Shown here piece after piece: positions 1-8,430 of a stretch of 64,000 nt of DNA. Position 1 is the stretch's first letter; the number at the start of each line of letters is the position of its first letter. A program made the translations under genes and the position numbers. The stretch is from an uncultured Christensenella sp. (GTDB lineage: Bacteria; Bacillota; Clostridia; Christensenellales; Borkfalkiaceae), in the NCBI GenBank assembly GCA_910586245.1, contig CAJUFY010000003.1, positions 143,742 through 207,741 on the forward strand, given 5' to 3'. The notes under the pieces were generated by a model. It was not told the origin of the DNA. It did not search any database and was given only the letters and a program-made list of their open reading frames with translations.

Positions 1-362
1 TCAAAAAAGAAGCGGGAAAACGCTTTACGCAAAATCAGATAACGCCCGTTGTAGAGTTCGCCGTAGTCGAGCGTCTTGCATTCCGCGCTTTTTAACTCCT
101 CGCGCGTAAGCAATTTTTGTTTCGCCAACGTTTCGAGATCGATAAAATACGGATTTCCCGATTTGCACGAAACGGAACTATAGGGAGAATCCCCGTAGCC
201 CGTTTGAACCAAAGGCAGTACCTGCCAGTATTTGACGCCGCTCTTGGCAAGTTTCTTTGCGAAGACGTACGCTTCTTTCCCGAGCGAACCGATCCCGTAT
301 TTCCCCGGCAAAGAAGAAATATGGCAAAGTACGCCCGCTTCCCTTTCATATTGTTTCGACAT
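1..362 (-). CDS. malQ: 4-alpha-glucanotransferase (amylomaltase), N-terminal part
   Basis: Only the first 120 or so residues lie in the window; the gene runs off the left edge. The translated N-terminus carries the GH77 family signature: AGVLCHISSLPGKYGIGSLG near residue 9, a KYWQVLPL stretch, then GYGDSPYSS and GNPYFIDL. GH77 enzymes transfer maltosyl or longer glucan segments between alpha-1,4-glucans in the cytoplasm and serve maltodextrin and glycogen metabolism. The ATG at 362 is the first methionine before the conserved block; the ribosome site ahead of it is weak (GGGAA). It is the last gene of the leftward run from purA, 35 bases after dapL. The family call is firm; the symbol assumes the classic role. 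Confidence 0.9.
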   Translation of the reverse strand, partial: MSKQYEREAGVLCHISSLPGKYGIGSLGKEAYVFAKKLAKSGVKYWQVLPLVQTGYGDSPYSSVSCKSGNPYFIDLETLAKQKLLTREELKSAECKTLDYGELYNGRYLILRKAFSRFFF

Positions 363-397
363 GATTTATTCCCACGCGCGATCGGTTCCGCGCCGTT

Positions 398-1591
398 TTA
401 TTTTTGAAGAAGTTCCGAAATCCTGCGGCAGGCTTCCCGCGTGTTTTCTTCGGTTCCGAACGCAGTCAAGCGGAAAAATCCCTCGCCGTTCTTCCCGAAA
501 CCGCTGCCGGGCGTTCCGACGACGTTGGCGTTTTCGAGCAGATAATCGAAAAACTCCCAACTGCTCATGCCCGAAGGACATTTCAGCCAGATGTACGGCG
601 AATTTTTGCCGCCCGTATACCATATGCCGAGCCGATCGAGCGTATCCCCGATGATCTTTGCATTCTCTCTGTAATAGGCGATATTTTCGCTGATCTGGCG
701 CTCCCCTTCCGCGGAAAACACCGCCGCCGCGCCGATCTGCGTCACGTAACTGACGCCGTTGAATTTCGTAGACTGCCGTCTTGCCCAAAGACGGTTCAAA
801 CTCTCCCCTCCGCGCACCAACGCTTTCGGAACGATCGTATAGCCGCAACGCACGCCGGTAAAACCCGCCGTTTTGGAATAAGAACAAATTTCGATTGCGC
901 AATCCTTGGCACCCTCTACCTCGTAAATACTGCGCGCAAGCGAAGAATCGGTTACAAAATATTCGTAAGCCGCATCGTACAGCAGCACTGCGTCCTGCGC
1001 TTTCGCATAATCCACCCAGACTTTGAGTTGTTCGCGCGTATACGCCGCGCCCGTAGGATTGTTGGGCGAACAAATATAAATGATGTCCGCCTTCACGCGT
1101 TCGTTAGGCATCGGCAAAAAGCCGTTTGCTTCGTTTGCGTCGGCGTAAATAATTTTACGACCCGCCATAACGTTCGCGTCGGCGTAAGCGGGATAAACGG
1201 GATCGGGCAAAAGCACGACGTTTTCAGAAGAAAACAAATCGAGAATATTTCCGCAATCGGATTTCGCCCCGTCGGAAATAAAAATTTCTCCGAAATCGAG
1301 GGTAACACCTTTGCGCGCGTAACTTCCCGCAATGGAAGAAAGCAACGCTTCATAGCCGTAACAGGTCTGGTCGGGGCCGTAACCCTTAAACGTTTCGCGG
1401 CGCGACATTTCGTCCACCGCGCGGTGCATGGCTTCCACGACTGCGGGAGCAAGCGGGCGGGTTACGTCGCCGATGGAAAGACGGATCACGTCTTTTTCGG
1501 GATGCGCCTTTTTGTACTCCGCCGTCTTTCTGCCGACCGTGGCAAACAGATAGCTGTCTTTTAAATCGAGAAAATTCCGATTGATCTGCAT
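398..1591 (-). CDS. dapL: LL-diaminopimelate aminotransferase
   Basis: A 397-residue fold-type I PLP aminotransferase. It should convert tetrahydrodipicolinate directly to LL-diaminopimelate with glutamate as donor, skipping the succinylase and acetylase steps. Visible marks are the N-terminal GDVTRPL block (residues 41-47), SPNNPTG (175-181), and the PLP-lysine site SYSKTAGF with Lys at about 240. Length matches DapL. It begins immediately after the pyrG stop with no gap, so the two are translated from one message. The product is the substrate of DapF, encoded two genes upstream, which supports this assignment over a general aromatic or aspartate aminotransferase. Confidence 0.93.
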   Translation of the reverse strand: MQINRNFLDLKDSYLFATVGRKTAEYKKAHPEKDVIRLSIGDVTRPLAPAVVEAMHRAVDEMSRRETFKGYGPDQTCYGYEALLSSIAGSYARKGVTLDFGEIFISDGAKSDCGNILDLFSSENVVLLPDPVYPAYADANVMAGRKIIYADANEANGFLPMPNERVKADIIYICSPNNPTGAAYTREQLKVWVDYAKAQDAVLLYDAAYEYFVTDSSLARSIYEVEGAKDCAIEICSYSKTAGFTGVRCGYTIVPKALVRGGESLNRLWARRQSTKFNGVSYVTQIGAAAVFSAEGERQISENIAYYRENAKIIGDTLDRLGIWYTGGKNSPYIWLKCPSGMSSWEFFDYLLENANVVGTPGSGFGKNGEGFFRLTAFGTEENTREACRRISELLQK

Positions 1592-3193
1592 TTATTTCTT
1601 CTCCCTGTACGCCGCCGCGTGACGGATAAATTCGCGGAACAGCGGGTGCGCGTTGTTGGGACGCGATTTAAATTCGGGGTGAAACTGCACGCCCACGAAA
1701 AAGTCGTTTTTCGGAAATTCCACCGCTTCGACCAAAGAGCCGTCGGGAGAAGTTCCCGCAATTTTCATGCCGTTTTCTTCGAACGCGGCACGGTAATCGT
1801 TGTTAAATTCAAAGCGGTGACGGTGACGCTCCGTTACGGAATCCGCGCCGTAAGCTTCGCGCATTCTTTCGCCCAAAACGTTGCAGGGATACGCGCCGAG
1901 CCGCATCGTTCCGCCCATTTTTACGCCGTACTGATCGGGCATCAGATCGATGACCGAATGTTTCCCCTCGGGACAGAATTCAGAAGAATTCGCATCGACA
2001 TATCCCAACACGCTGCGGGCAAATTCGATGACCGCAACCTGCATACCAAGACAGATCCCGAGATAAGGAAGGTTCTTTTCCCGCGCGTATTTGCACGCGG
2101 CGATCTTGCCTTCTACGCCGCGACCGCCGAATCCGCCCGGAATGAGCAGCCCGTCCACGTCCGCAAGGGCTTTCGCAACGTTCTTTTCGTCGAGCGTTTC
2201 GCTGTCCACCCACTTGATTTCCACCACGGCGTCCGTTTCATAACCGCCGTGCGCAAGCGCTTCGGCAACCGAAAGATAGGCGTCGTGCAACTGTACGTAT
2301 TTTCCGCAAAGCGCGATTTTTACTTTTCTGCTGCGCGCGTGAATGCGCGACAACATGCTCTCCCATTCCGAAAGATCGATTTTGTTCGGAGCAAGATGTA
2401 AAATATCGCACACCGTCGTGGAAAGATTGCTCTTTTCAAGCATCATCGGCGCTTCGTAAAGGACGGGTACGGTAAGATTTTCGATGCAGCAACGCGGTTC
2501 CACGTTGCAGAACATTGCAATCTTTTCGCGAATGGAATCGGGCATCGGTTCGTCGACCCGCGCAACGATAATATCGGGGAAAATACCCATTCCCTGCAAT
2601 TCCTTTACGGAATGCTGGGTAGGCTTGCTCTTGAACTCGCAGGAGCCGGAAATATAGGGAACGAGCGTCACGTGAATAAAGCAGCAGTTGTCTCTGCCCA
2701 CTTCGCGCGCAACCTGACGGATCGCTTCGAGGAAGGGCTGGCTTTCGATGTCGCCCGTCGTACCGCCGATTTCGGTGATTACGATATCGGCGCCCGTCGT
2801 CTTCCCGACCTGATAAATGAACGACTTAATTTCGTTCGTCACATGGGGAATCACCTGTACCGTCTGCCCGAGATATTCGCCGTTGCGCTCTTTATTGAGC
2901 ACGTTCCAGTATACTTTCCCCGTGGTAAGGTTGGAAAACTGATTCAAATCTTCGTCGATAAAGCGTTCGTAATGCCCTAAATCGAGATCCGTTTCCGCAC
3001 CGTCTTCGGTAACGAACACTTCCCCGTGTTGATAAGGGCTCATGGTGCCGGGATCGATGTTGATGTAAGGATCAAGCTTTTGCGAAGCCACTTTGTAGCC
3101 CCGTTGTTTTAACAATCTGCCCAATGAGGCAGCTGTGATTCCCTTTCCCAATCCCGAAACGACGCCGCCCGTCACAAAGATGTATTTCGTCAT
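1592..3193 (-). CDS. pyrG: CTP synthase
   Basis: A 533-residue protein with the full two-domain layout. An N-terminal synthetase domain starts with the P-loop [12 protein letters not shown] (about residues 14-25), and a C-terminal class I glutamine amidotransferase domain holds the nucleophile in GICLGMQ (Cys near 380). It amidates UTP to CTP using ATP and glutamine. GTP activation is usual in this family. It lies between dapF (32 bases upstream) and dapL (abutting) in the purA operon, so nucleotide and lysine/cell-wall precursor synthesis share a transcript. Nothing looks damaged. Confidence 0.97.
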   Translation of the reverse strand: MTKYIFVTGGVVSGLGKGITAASLGRLLKQRGYKVASQKLDPYINIDPGTMSPYQHGEVFVTEDGAETDLDLGHYERFIDEDLNQFSNLTTGKVYWNVLNKERNGEYLGQTVQVIPHVTNEIKSFIYQVGKTTGADIVITEIGGTTGDIESQPFLEAIRQVAREVGRDNCCFIHVTLVPYISGSCEFKSKPTQHSVKELQGMGIFPDIIVARVDEPMPDSIREKIAMFCNVEPRCCIENLTVPVLYEAPMMLEKSNLSTTVCDILHLAPNKIDLSEWESMLSRIHARSRKVKIALCGKYVQLHDAYLSVAEALAHGGYETDAVVEIKWVDSETLDEKNVAKALADVDGLLIPGGFGGRGVEGKIAACKYAREKNLPYLGICLGMQVAVIEFARSVLGYVDANSSEFCPEGKHSVIDLMPDQYGVKMGGTMRLGAYPCNVLGERMREAYGADSVTERHRHRFEFNNDYRAAFEENGMKIAGTSPDGSLVEAVEFPKNDFFVGVQFHPEFKSRPNNAHPLFREFIRHAAAYREKK

Positions 3194-3225
3194 ATTCCAA
3201 CTCCTTCGGTATTTCTTCCGTTATG

Positions 3226-4065
3226 TTATAATTCTATTTCGCCAGTAAAGGCAAACTCCGCGCCGCCCGTCATGAAAACGGCGTTCTCCGTATACTTCAC
3301 GACGAGATCCCCGCCCCGTAAATGCACGAGAATCTCTTCGTTCATTTTGCAATATCCGTTCAGTACGCTTGCAACCGCAGCGGCGCACGCGCCCGTACCG
3401 CACGCCCACGTTTCTCCGCTGCCACGTTCCCAAACGCGCATTTCGATCTCATTATCGCCGATGACGCGCACAAATTCCGTATTCACTCGATCCGGAAACG
3501 CTTCGTGCGTTTCGAATCCCGGTCCGATTTTTTCCAAATCAAGCGCGGCGAGTTCGTCTGCAAATACCACGCAATGCGGGTTGCCCATAGAAACGCAGGT
3601 AACGTGTCGTTCCGTTCCACCAACGGACAGCGGAACGTTTACGGCAGACGTTCCCGCAAACCGCGCTGGGATCTTTTGCGGCTCCAACTCCGCACGCCCC
3701 ATATTCACCGTAACCGACCGTACCTTGCCCTCGGATACGGTAAGATTCAACATTTTGATTCCGCTGAGCGTTTCTACCGAAAGGACGTCTTTTTGCAAGT
3801 GCTTCCGTTCGTATAAAAACTTTCCCACGCAGCGGATCGCGTTGCCGCACATTTTACCTTCGCTGCCGTCGGCATTGAACATCCGCATTTTTGCGTCGGC
3901 GACGTCGCTTTTGCAAATCATTACGATTCCGTCGCCGCCCACCGATTTACGGCGGTCGGAAAGCTTGACGGCAACCGATTCCGGATTTTCAAGCGTTTCT
4001 TCGAAGCAGTCGAAATAAATATAATCGTTGGCGATGCCGTGCATCTTCCAAAATTTTCGCAGCAT
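3226..4065 (-). CDS. dapF: Diaminopimelate epimerase
   Basis: A 279-residue PLP-independent epimerase that turns LL- into meso-diaminopimelate for lysine and peptidoglycan. Both catalytic cysteines are visible: Cys73 in NADGSEGKMCGNAIR and Cys222 in GETWACGTGACAAA. Length is normal. It follows purA by a single base, so translational coupling is likely, and precedes pyrG. With dapL two genes on, the operon supplies consecutive steps of the aminotransferase branch of lysine synthesis. Confidence 0.96.
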   Translation of the reverse strand: MLRKFWKMHGIANDYIYFDCFEETLENPESVAVKLSDRRKSVGGDGIVMICKSDVADAKMRMFNADGSEGKMCGNAIRCVGKFLYERKHLQKDVLSVETLSGIKMLNLTVSEGKVRSVTVNMGRAELEPQKIPARFAGTSAVNVPLSVGGTERHVTCVSMGNPHCVVFADELAALDLEKIGPGFETHEAFPDRVNTEFVRVIGDNEIEMRVWERGSGETWACGTGACAAAVASVLNGYCKMNEEILVHLRGGDLVVKYTENAVFMTGGAEFAFTGEIEL

Positions 4066-4066
4066 A

Positions 4067-5341
4067 TCAGTTCATTTTTACGTAAGCTTCCCGCTCCGCG
4101 CCGACGGACACGTACGTAATTTTACATTCGCAAAGTTCTTCGATACGTTTCACGTAGTCGAGCGCTTCCTTCGGCAGATCCTCCGGCTTTTTGCAATGCG
4201 AAATATCGCAGTGCCAGCCCTTGACTTTTTCGAACACGGGTTTGCAACGGTCGAGCACGTCGGGGAAAGGGAATTCCCGCACAAGCTTCCCGTCCAATTC
4301 GTACGCCGTGCAAATTTCAATTTCTTCATAACCCGAAAGCACGTCGAGTTTCGTCAATGCGATCTCGTCCGCACCCTGGCAACGAATCCCGTAACGGGAA
4401 GCGACTACGTCGAACGGTCCCACTCTTCTGGGTCTGCCCGTCGCCGCGCCGTACTCTCCGCCCGCCGCGCGCAACGTTTCGGCTGCTTCGCCGAAATATT
4501 CCGCCGTAAAAGGACCTTCGCCCACGCAGGAAGAATACGCCTTCATGATGCCGATCGAGTTCGTCAGTTTTAAATTCGGAACCCCCGCGCCGATCGGCGC
4601 ATAAGCTGCGATCGTAGAAGAACTGGAAGTATAGGGATAAATTCCGAAATCGATATCGCGAAGCGCACCCAACTGCGCTTCGAACATAATGTTTTTGCCC
4701 GCTTTGTTTGCTTCGTTCAGATACAGCCCCGTGTCGCAAACGTAATCTTTGAGCGGCTCGCCGTACTTTTTGAAATATTCAACGATTTCTTCCGCGGAAA
4801 CCGGCGCGTGCCCGTAACCCTTTTCAACGGTCAGATTTTTCCATTCCACAATTTCTTTTACGCGGGAATAAAGCAATTCGGGATTGAGCAGTTCCCCGAT
4901 CCGAAACGCTTTTTTCATATATTTATCCGCATACACGGGCGCGATTCCGCGGCGCGTCGAGCCGAATTTTTTATCGGCAAGACGTTCTTCTTCCAAGCAG
5001 TCCATCAAAACGTGATACGGCATCGTAATGACGGCGCGGTCGCTGATTTTCAAATTTTCGGGCGTGATACGAATCCCCTGTTCCCGCAAACGGTTCGCTT
5101 CTTCATTTAAATGACGGATGTCGATCACCATGCCCGGTCCCAGAACGTTCACGACGTTTTCGCGCAGAATGCCCGAAGGAAGTAAATTCAGAATAAATTT
5201 CCCCCGTTCGTTAATCACGGTATGACCCGCGTTATTCCCGCCCTGATAACGGCAAACGACGTCGAACTGACGGGAAAGCAGATCTACCATTCTCCCTTTT
5301 CCCTCGTCTCCCCAGTTGATTCCGCAAATTGAAGTAAGCAT
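4067..5341 (-). CDS. purA: Adenylosuccinate synthetase
   Basis: A 424-residue enzyme joining IMP and aspartate with GTP, the first committed step to AMP. The phosphate loop GDEGKGRMVD (about residues 12-21) and the GNNAGHTV block follow the family pattern. The ATG at 5341 sits behind a strong GAGGAG ribosome site and a consensus promoter (5370-5398). It is the first gene of a leftward operon continuing into dapF, pyrG, dapL and malQ. No PurR-type or guanine/adenine riboswitch structure was seen in the short leader of about 28 bases. Confidence 0.97.
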   Translation of the reverse strand: MLTSICGINWGDEGKGRMVDLLSRQFDVVCRYQGGNNAGHTVINERGKFILNLLPSGILRENVVNVLGPGMVIDIRHLNEEANRLREQGIRITPENLKISDRAVITMPYHVLMDCLEEERLADKKFGSTRRGIAPVYADKYMKKAFRIGELLNPELLYSRVKEIVEWKNLTVEKGYGHAPVSAEEIVEYFKKYGEPLKDYVCDTGLYLNEANKAGKNIMFEAQLGALRDIDFGIYPYTSSSSTIAAYAPIGAGVPNLKLTNSIGIMKAYSSCVGEGPFTAEYFGEAAETLRAAGGEYGAATGRPRRVGPFDVVASRYGIRCQGADEIALTKLDVLSGYEEIEICTAYELDGKLVREFPFPDVLDRCKPVFEKVKGWHCDISHCKKPEDLPKEALDYVKRIEELCECKITYVSVGAEREAYVKMN

Positions 5342-5369
5342 AATTTTCTCCTCAAAAAAACCAAAAATT

Positions 5370-5398
5370 ATTATACAATATAAATATAATTAAGTCAA
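5370..5398 (-). promoter_or_regulatory. Sigma-A promoter for the purA operon
   Basis: Reading leftward, TTGACT (5398-5393) and TATAAT (5375-5370) are separated by exactly 17 bases, just upstream of the purA ribosome site. Confidence 0.85.
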
Positions 5399-5505
5399 GC
5401 GTCCGACCGCATTTTCCGAAATTGATTTCTTTTGTTTACCCAGCCTTCTCGTGCTATAATTTTACATTTTTTGTGTTAATTTTTCTTTCGAAAATTAAAA
5501 ATCAC

Positions 5506-5534
5506 TTGACAAATCAAAAGAAAAAGAATAAAAT
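5506..5534 (+). promoter_or_regulatory. Sigma-A promoter for the zinc-ribbon NUDIX gene
   Basis: TTGACA (5506-5511) and TAAAAT (5529-5534) have a 17-base spacer, 25 bases before the ATG. This decides the start at 5560 over upstream in-frame starts. Confidence 0.8.
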
Positions 5535-5559
5535 CAATAAGATACAGGAGGAGATTGCT

Positions 5560-6051
5560 ATGTTTTGCAGAGATTGCGGAGAAAAGCTTGCGCTGCGCTT
5601 TATGGAAAAAGAAGGGCTTGTCCCCTATTGTCCCAAATGCGAAAAATTTAAATTTCCGTTTTTTCCCGTTGCCGTTTCCATGACGGTCGTCAACCGCGAC
5701 GAATCGAAGATTCTGCTCGCCAAGCATACGGGTGAAGACGACTATACTCTGTTTGCAGGATACGTGAAAAAAGGAGAAAGCGCCGAAAAAGCGATTCCGC
5801 GCGAATTTAAAGAAGAAACGAATCTGAACGCAATTCGCTGGCGGTATTTCTCTTCAAGATACCACGAAGCAAAAAACGTTTTGATGTTAAATTTCATCGT
5901 AACGACAAACGAGGATGAAATGCAACTCGGAGAAGAAATCGAAGAAGCGCGCTGGTGCACGTTCGACGAAGCAAAAGCGTTGATCCGTAAATCTTCTACG
6001 GCAGAATATTTCTTACTCGGCGCGCTACCCGAACTCGGTAAAAAACGTTAA
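5560..6051 (+). CDS. NUDIX hydrolase with N-terminal zinc ribbon
   Basis: A 163-residue protein. Two CxxC pairs (CRDC near residue 3, CPKC near 25) form a likely zinc ribbon. A NUDIX box follows: GYVKKGES, then REFKEETNL, with Gly-x5-Glu-x7-Arg-Glu and the EE pair intact. The usual second glycine is Asn. The layout is like NudC-type NAD(H)/RNA-cap pyrophosphatases without the long N-terminal domain. The substrate cannot be fixed: NADH, capped RNA or another nucleoside diphosphate derivative are possible. Start chosen at the ATG behind AGGAGGAG and after the mapped promoter. It is monocistronic, ending in a shared terminator. Confidence 0.85.
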   Translation: MFCRDCGEKLALRFMEKEGLVPYCPKCEKFKFPFFPVAVSMTVVNRDESKILLAKHTGEDDYTLFAGYVKKGESAEKAIPREFKEETNLNAIRWRYFSSRYHEAKNVLMLNFIVTTNEDEMQLGEEIEEARWCTFDEAKALIRKSSTAEYFLLGALPELGKKR

Positions 6052-6080
6052 AAAAATCCCGCGTTATGCGGGATTTTTTT
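6050..6080. terminator. Bidirectional intrinsic terminator
   Basis: AAATCCCGC-GTTAT-GCGGGATTT hairpin with A-run and T-run on either side, between the convergent NUDIX and ferritin-like genes; it overlaps the stop of the latter. Confidence 0.85.
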
Positions 6081-6585
6081 AACACGCCTGTAATTGACGC
6101 AACAGGGCTTCGAGCGCGGCAAGATGTACTTTTTCGTCTTCTATGATTCGCGCAATAACCGCACGCACCTGCGGCGAACAAATCAACCGAAGCATTTGTT
6201 CGTATTCCGCAATTGCGCACTTTTCACCACGGATATCCGCCTGCACCATTCCGACCGGTGATTTTACGTAATTGACGCAAGAAGCGGAATAAAATCCCAC
6301 GGGATAAGGCGGACATGCGGTGAAGACAGGAGGCGCGCCGAGTCTGGTAATGAGCGAGCCCAAAATTTCGATATGGTGCATTTCGGTGATGGCAATTTCA
6401 ATCAGAAGCTTTGCTTCGTCGTGCAAACCGCATGAATCCAAATAAATGGACTGGTACACGTACTGCAAAGTCGCGGTAAGCTCCCCCTCTCTTCCCGCAT
6501 ATGCAGGCGATACGATACGCAACGTTTTACAATCCTCTTGAATCCCCTCTAACGAAGGATAAGGTAAGTCCGCTTTTAAAGACAT
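6079..6585 (-). CDS. Ferritin-like di-iron protein
   Basis: A 168-residue, mostly helical protein of the ferritin-like fold. The helix motifs expected for a di-iron site are present: E in EGELTATLQYVYQ, ExxHH-type EMHHIE, then EYEQM and EDEKVH. The spacing resembles manganese-catalase or rubrerythrin-type ferritin-like domains without a rubredoxin tail. A role in peroxide or iron handling fits an anaerobe but is inference. The start at MSLKADL is preferred over one seven codons upstream because GGGAGG lies five bases before it. It is expressed leftward, convergent with the NUDIX gene. Confidence 0.75.
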   Translation of the reverse strand: MSLKADLPYPSLEGIQEDCKTLRIVSPAYAGREGELTATLQYVYQSIYLDSCGLHDEAKLLIEIAITEMHHIEILGSLITRLGAPPVFTACPPYPVGFYSASCVNYVKSPVGMVQADIRGEKCAIAEYEQMLRLICSPQVRAVIARIIEDEKVHLAALEALLRQLQAC

Positions 6586-6644
6586 ATGTCCCTCCCGATT
6601 TTGCATTTTTTCACCGCAAATAAAACATAAAAGGCGCGATTTAC

Positions 6645-6673
6645 TTGCAATTTCTTTCTTTTTATGATATTCT
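6645..6673 (+). promoter_or_regulatory. Possible promoter of the split tRNA-Ser
   Basis: TTGCAA (6645-6650) and TATTCT (6668-6673), 17-base spacer, about 54 bases before the tRNA 5' half. Weak -10, so tentative. Confidence 0.4.
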
Positions 6674-6726
6674 CATAAAGCAAAATCGGTGATTCAGTTG
6701 ATTGATCCGCCGTATTGATTTTATAC

Positions 6727-6765
6727 GGAGAGATGGCAGAGCGGTCGAATGCGGCGGTCTTGAAA
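6727..6765 (+). pseudogene. 5' half of a split tRNA-Ser(UGA) gene
   Basis: GGAGAGA acceptor strand, serine-type D arm, GCGGT anticodon-stem strand and the loop CTTGAAA. After the loop the sequence stops matching a tRNA (TGCGC instead of ACCGT). The missing 3' half is at 15070-15125, where ACCGT, a long variable arm, the T arm and TCTCTCC complete all stems. Joined at the seven-base loop they give a normal serine tRNA of 85 nt plus encoded CCA. Confidence 0.9.
6759..6765 (+). other. attL core
   Basis: CTTGAAA, one copy of the 7-base crossover, between tRNA stem GCGGT and element arm TGCGC. The other copy is at 15070-15076. Confidence 0.85.
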
Positions 6766-6801
6766 TGCGCTTGATTTCAATGGGTTTATTCCCCTAAATC
6801 T

Positions 6802-6960
6802 TTCTACAACGGGATTGCTTAACTGCTTTGAAACTTACCTAAACGCCCGATTTTCGGCATAAAACGGCTTGGTTTAGGCGTTAAATCGCAACTGCGTGAG
6901 CGGTTGACAATTTCTACAACGGAAGTCCTAATTTGTAGACTTCTACAAATATTTCTACAA
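6802..6960. repeat. Integrase arm-type sites, left end
   Basis: Five copies of TCTACAA(A/C): 6802-6810, 6912-6920, inverted at 6932-6939, 6942-6949 and 6953-6960. The same word recurs twice near the right end (14879-14899) and the copies lie within 250 bases of the att cores. This fits arm-type binding sites for the N-terminal domain of the element integrase. The stretch also holds a CCTAAAC/GTTTAGG hairpin at about 6839-6880. Confidence 0.7.
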
Positions 6961-6995
6961 AATCATTTTTTGCGGAAATCATATCAAAATTTTAC

Positions 6996-7084
6996 GGAGA
7001 CATACCGAAGTGGTCATAACGGGGCAGTCTTGAAAACTGTTAGGGTGCAAGCCCACGGGGGTTCGAGTCCCTCTGTCTCCGCCA
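6996..7084 (+). tRNA. tRNA-Ser(UGA), element-borne, intact
   Basis: GGAGACA pairs with TGTCTCC; there is a CCG/CGG D stem, GCAGT/ACTGT anticodon stem around CTTGAAA (anticodon TGA at 7031-7033), long variable arm, GGGGG-TTCGAGT-CCCTC T arm, discriminator G, and encoded CCA (7082-7084). It has the same anticodon as the gene the element interrupts but differs at many positions, so it is not a duplicated half-site. It lies 231 bases inside attL. Confidence 0.93.
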
Positions 7085-7088
7085 TAGC

Positions 7089-7123
7089 AAGTAAAAGTCG
7101 GACAGATAGTCCGACTTTTACTT
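7089..7123. terminator. Strong hairpin terminator after element tRNA-Ser
   Basis: A 15-base perfect inverted repeat (AAGTAAAAGTCGGAC and complement) with an AGATA loop, placed between the tRNA and the convergent gene ending at 7142. It can stop both. Confidence 0.8.
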
Positions 7124-7141
7124 ATAATGTTTTAGCAATTC

Positions 7142-8350
7142 TTATTTCAAACTTTCAAATAATTCATTTATCATTTTTTCATGTTGCGCATTTTGCTCTG
7201 TATAAAAGTTTTCCAAACTTCTAATTTCATCTTCATTGAATAAATTATTATGTTCCATTATTAGCATACCACTATCTAATATAGGTATTTCACTAAGATA
7301 AACATTATGGTATGGAATATTATATTTTGCTTCATTAAAAATAAACTTATCATCTTCTCCCAGAACCCAACTTGTATGAGTGTAGTTGCATTTAATTGAA
7401 GTCCAATAGTCGGGAATTATGCTAATCTGTCCAATATAAAAATTACTAACTTTTAATCCTAACTTTAAGATACTGAATACAAAACAAGTATCACAGTACA
7501 ATAAATGCCTTTGCTTCTCAATCATATCCAACGCATTTAAGTCAAAATAAGAATCACGAATAAGTGAATATACAGCATCGTTCATTTCTTCATTTTGCCC
7601 AAATTCGCTTTGTAATCTTTTGTAAAAATCTGTTGTTTTAAGAAGATCAATCAAATCAGTTGGGTAATTCTCTTTGATATATTTCAAATTTATTGCTTCT
7701 GTACTTGGATTGAAATGAAGTTTTCTATTGAATTCTTCATCTGCAAGCATAAGCCCGATTGGATCAAGAATAATGAAAATAAGATAGAGATGACATATAG
7801 AGTATGATAGAAGTTTATTAAATAAAACTAATTCAGTTTCTTTATCAAATTTTATATCATCTGAATATTGTGCCCTGATTTTATAAAACGTATCTAAACC
7901 TTGCTTATGTATAATTTTATGGGTTTGTTTAATTAAATCTTCAAAATCATTAAAAAATACTTGAAGGGCACTTTTTATTTCCTGATAATCTTTATCAAAC
8001 CGTGTTAAATAGTCTGTTATTTGGCTGTTTATCGGAAATTTTTCTTTGTTTTTCCACTTTTCTAACTGAGCACTATTTATTGAAAGATACAGCATATTAT
8101 TTATATTTTCTTGTGATTGACGTATGGAATAAAATGCGCAATCAAAATAGCCACTCTCCATAAGAAAGATAGAATTTATAAGCAACTGTACTGACTCATT
8201 TATAAAATTATTAAAAAATATTTTGTCTATTCGTCCAGAAGCAAGACCTTGCATATAGTTCAATTCAGTTAAATATCCTTGACGATGGTTTAATCTTACT
8301 TTGTGCTTATATTGGTTTTGGAGAATAGTATTTGTTGATAAACGCTTCAT
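7142..8350 (-). CDS. Hypothetical helical protein, element cargo
   Basis: A 402-residue protein I do not recognise. It is rich in Ile, Asn, Leu and Lys, predicted mostly helical, with no signal peptide or clear membrane span. A stretch near residue 140 reads THKIIHKQG, similar in feel to HEPN-type or AbiV-like helical proteins, but no Rx4-6H motif is convincing. It is more AT-rich than neighbouring chromosomal genes. It sits at the element end between the tRNA and the integrase with its own promoter (8393-8421), the usual place for cargo such as defence genes. Function is unknown. Confidence 0.7.
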   Translation of the reverse strand: MKRLSTNTILQNQYKHKVRLNHRQGYLTELNYMQGLASGRIDKIFFNNFINESVQLLINSIFLMESGYFDCAFYSIRQSQENINNMLYLSINSAQLEKWKNKEKFPINSQITDYLTRFDKDYQEIKSALQVFFNDFEDLIKQTHKIIHKQGLDTFYKIRAQYSDDIKFDKETELVLFNKLLSYSICHLYLIFIILDPIGLMLADEEFNRKLHFNPSTEAINLKYIKENYPTDLIDLLKTTDFYKRLQSEFGQNEEMNDAVYSLIRDSYFDLNALDMIEKQRHLLYCDTCFVFSILKLGLKVSNFYIGQISIIPDYWTSIKCNYTHTSWVLGEDDKFIFNEAKYNIPYHNVYLSEIPILDSGMLIMEHNNLFNEDEIRSLENFYTEQNAQHEKMINELFESLK

Positions 8351-8392
8351 ATGCCTAACCTTTTTATTGAATTTTTATTTAGGAACATTCAA

Positions 8393-8421
8393 ATTATAGC
8401 AAAATAGACATCAAAAATCAA
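8393..8421 (-). promoter_or_regulatory. Promoter of the 402-residue cargo gene
   Basis: Leftward TTGATT (8421-8416) and TATAAT (8398-8393), 17-base spacer, in the gap after the integrase stop. The cargo gene is therefore independently expressed. Confidence 0.75.
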
Positions 8422-8430
8422 ATATATCAA

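Noticed and set aside
6802..6960. Regular short repeats that could be the remains of a CRISPR array
   Set aside because: The unit is only seven to nine bases, occurs in both orientations, and recurs at the far end of the element, which fits integrase arm sites. No repeat-spacer pattern of 28-37 bases exists.
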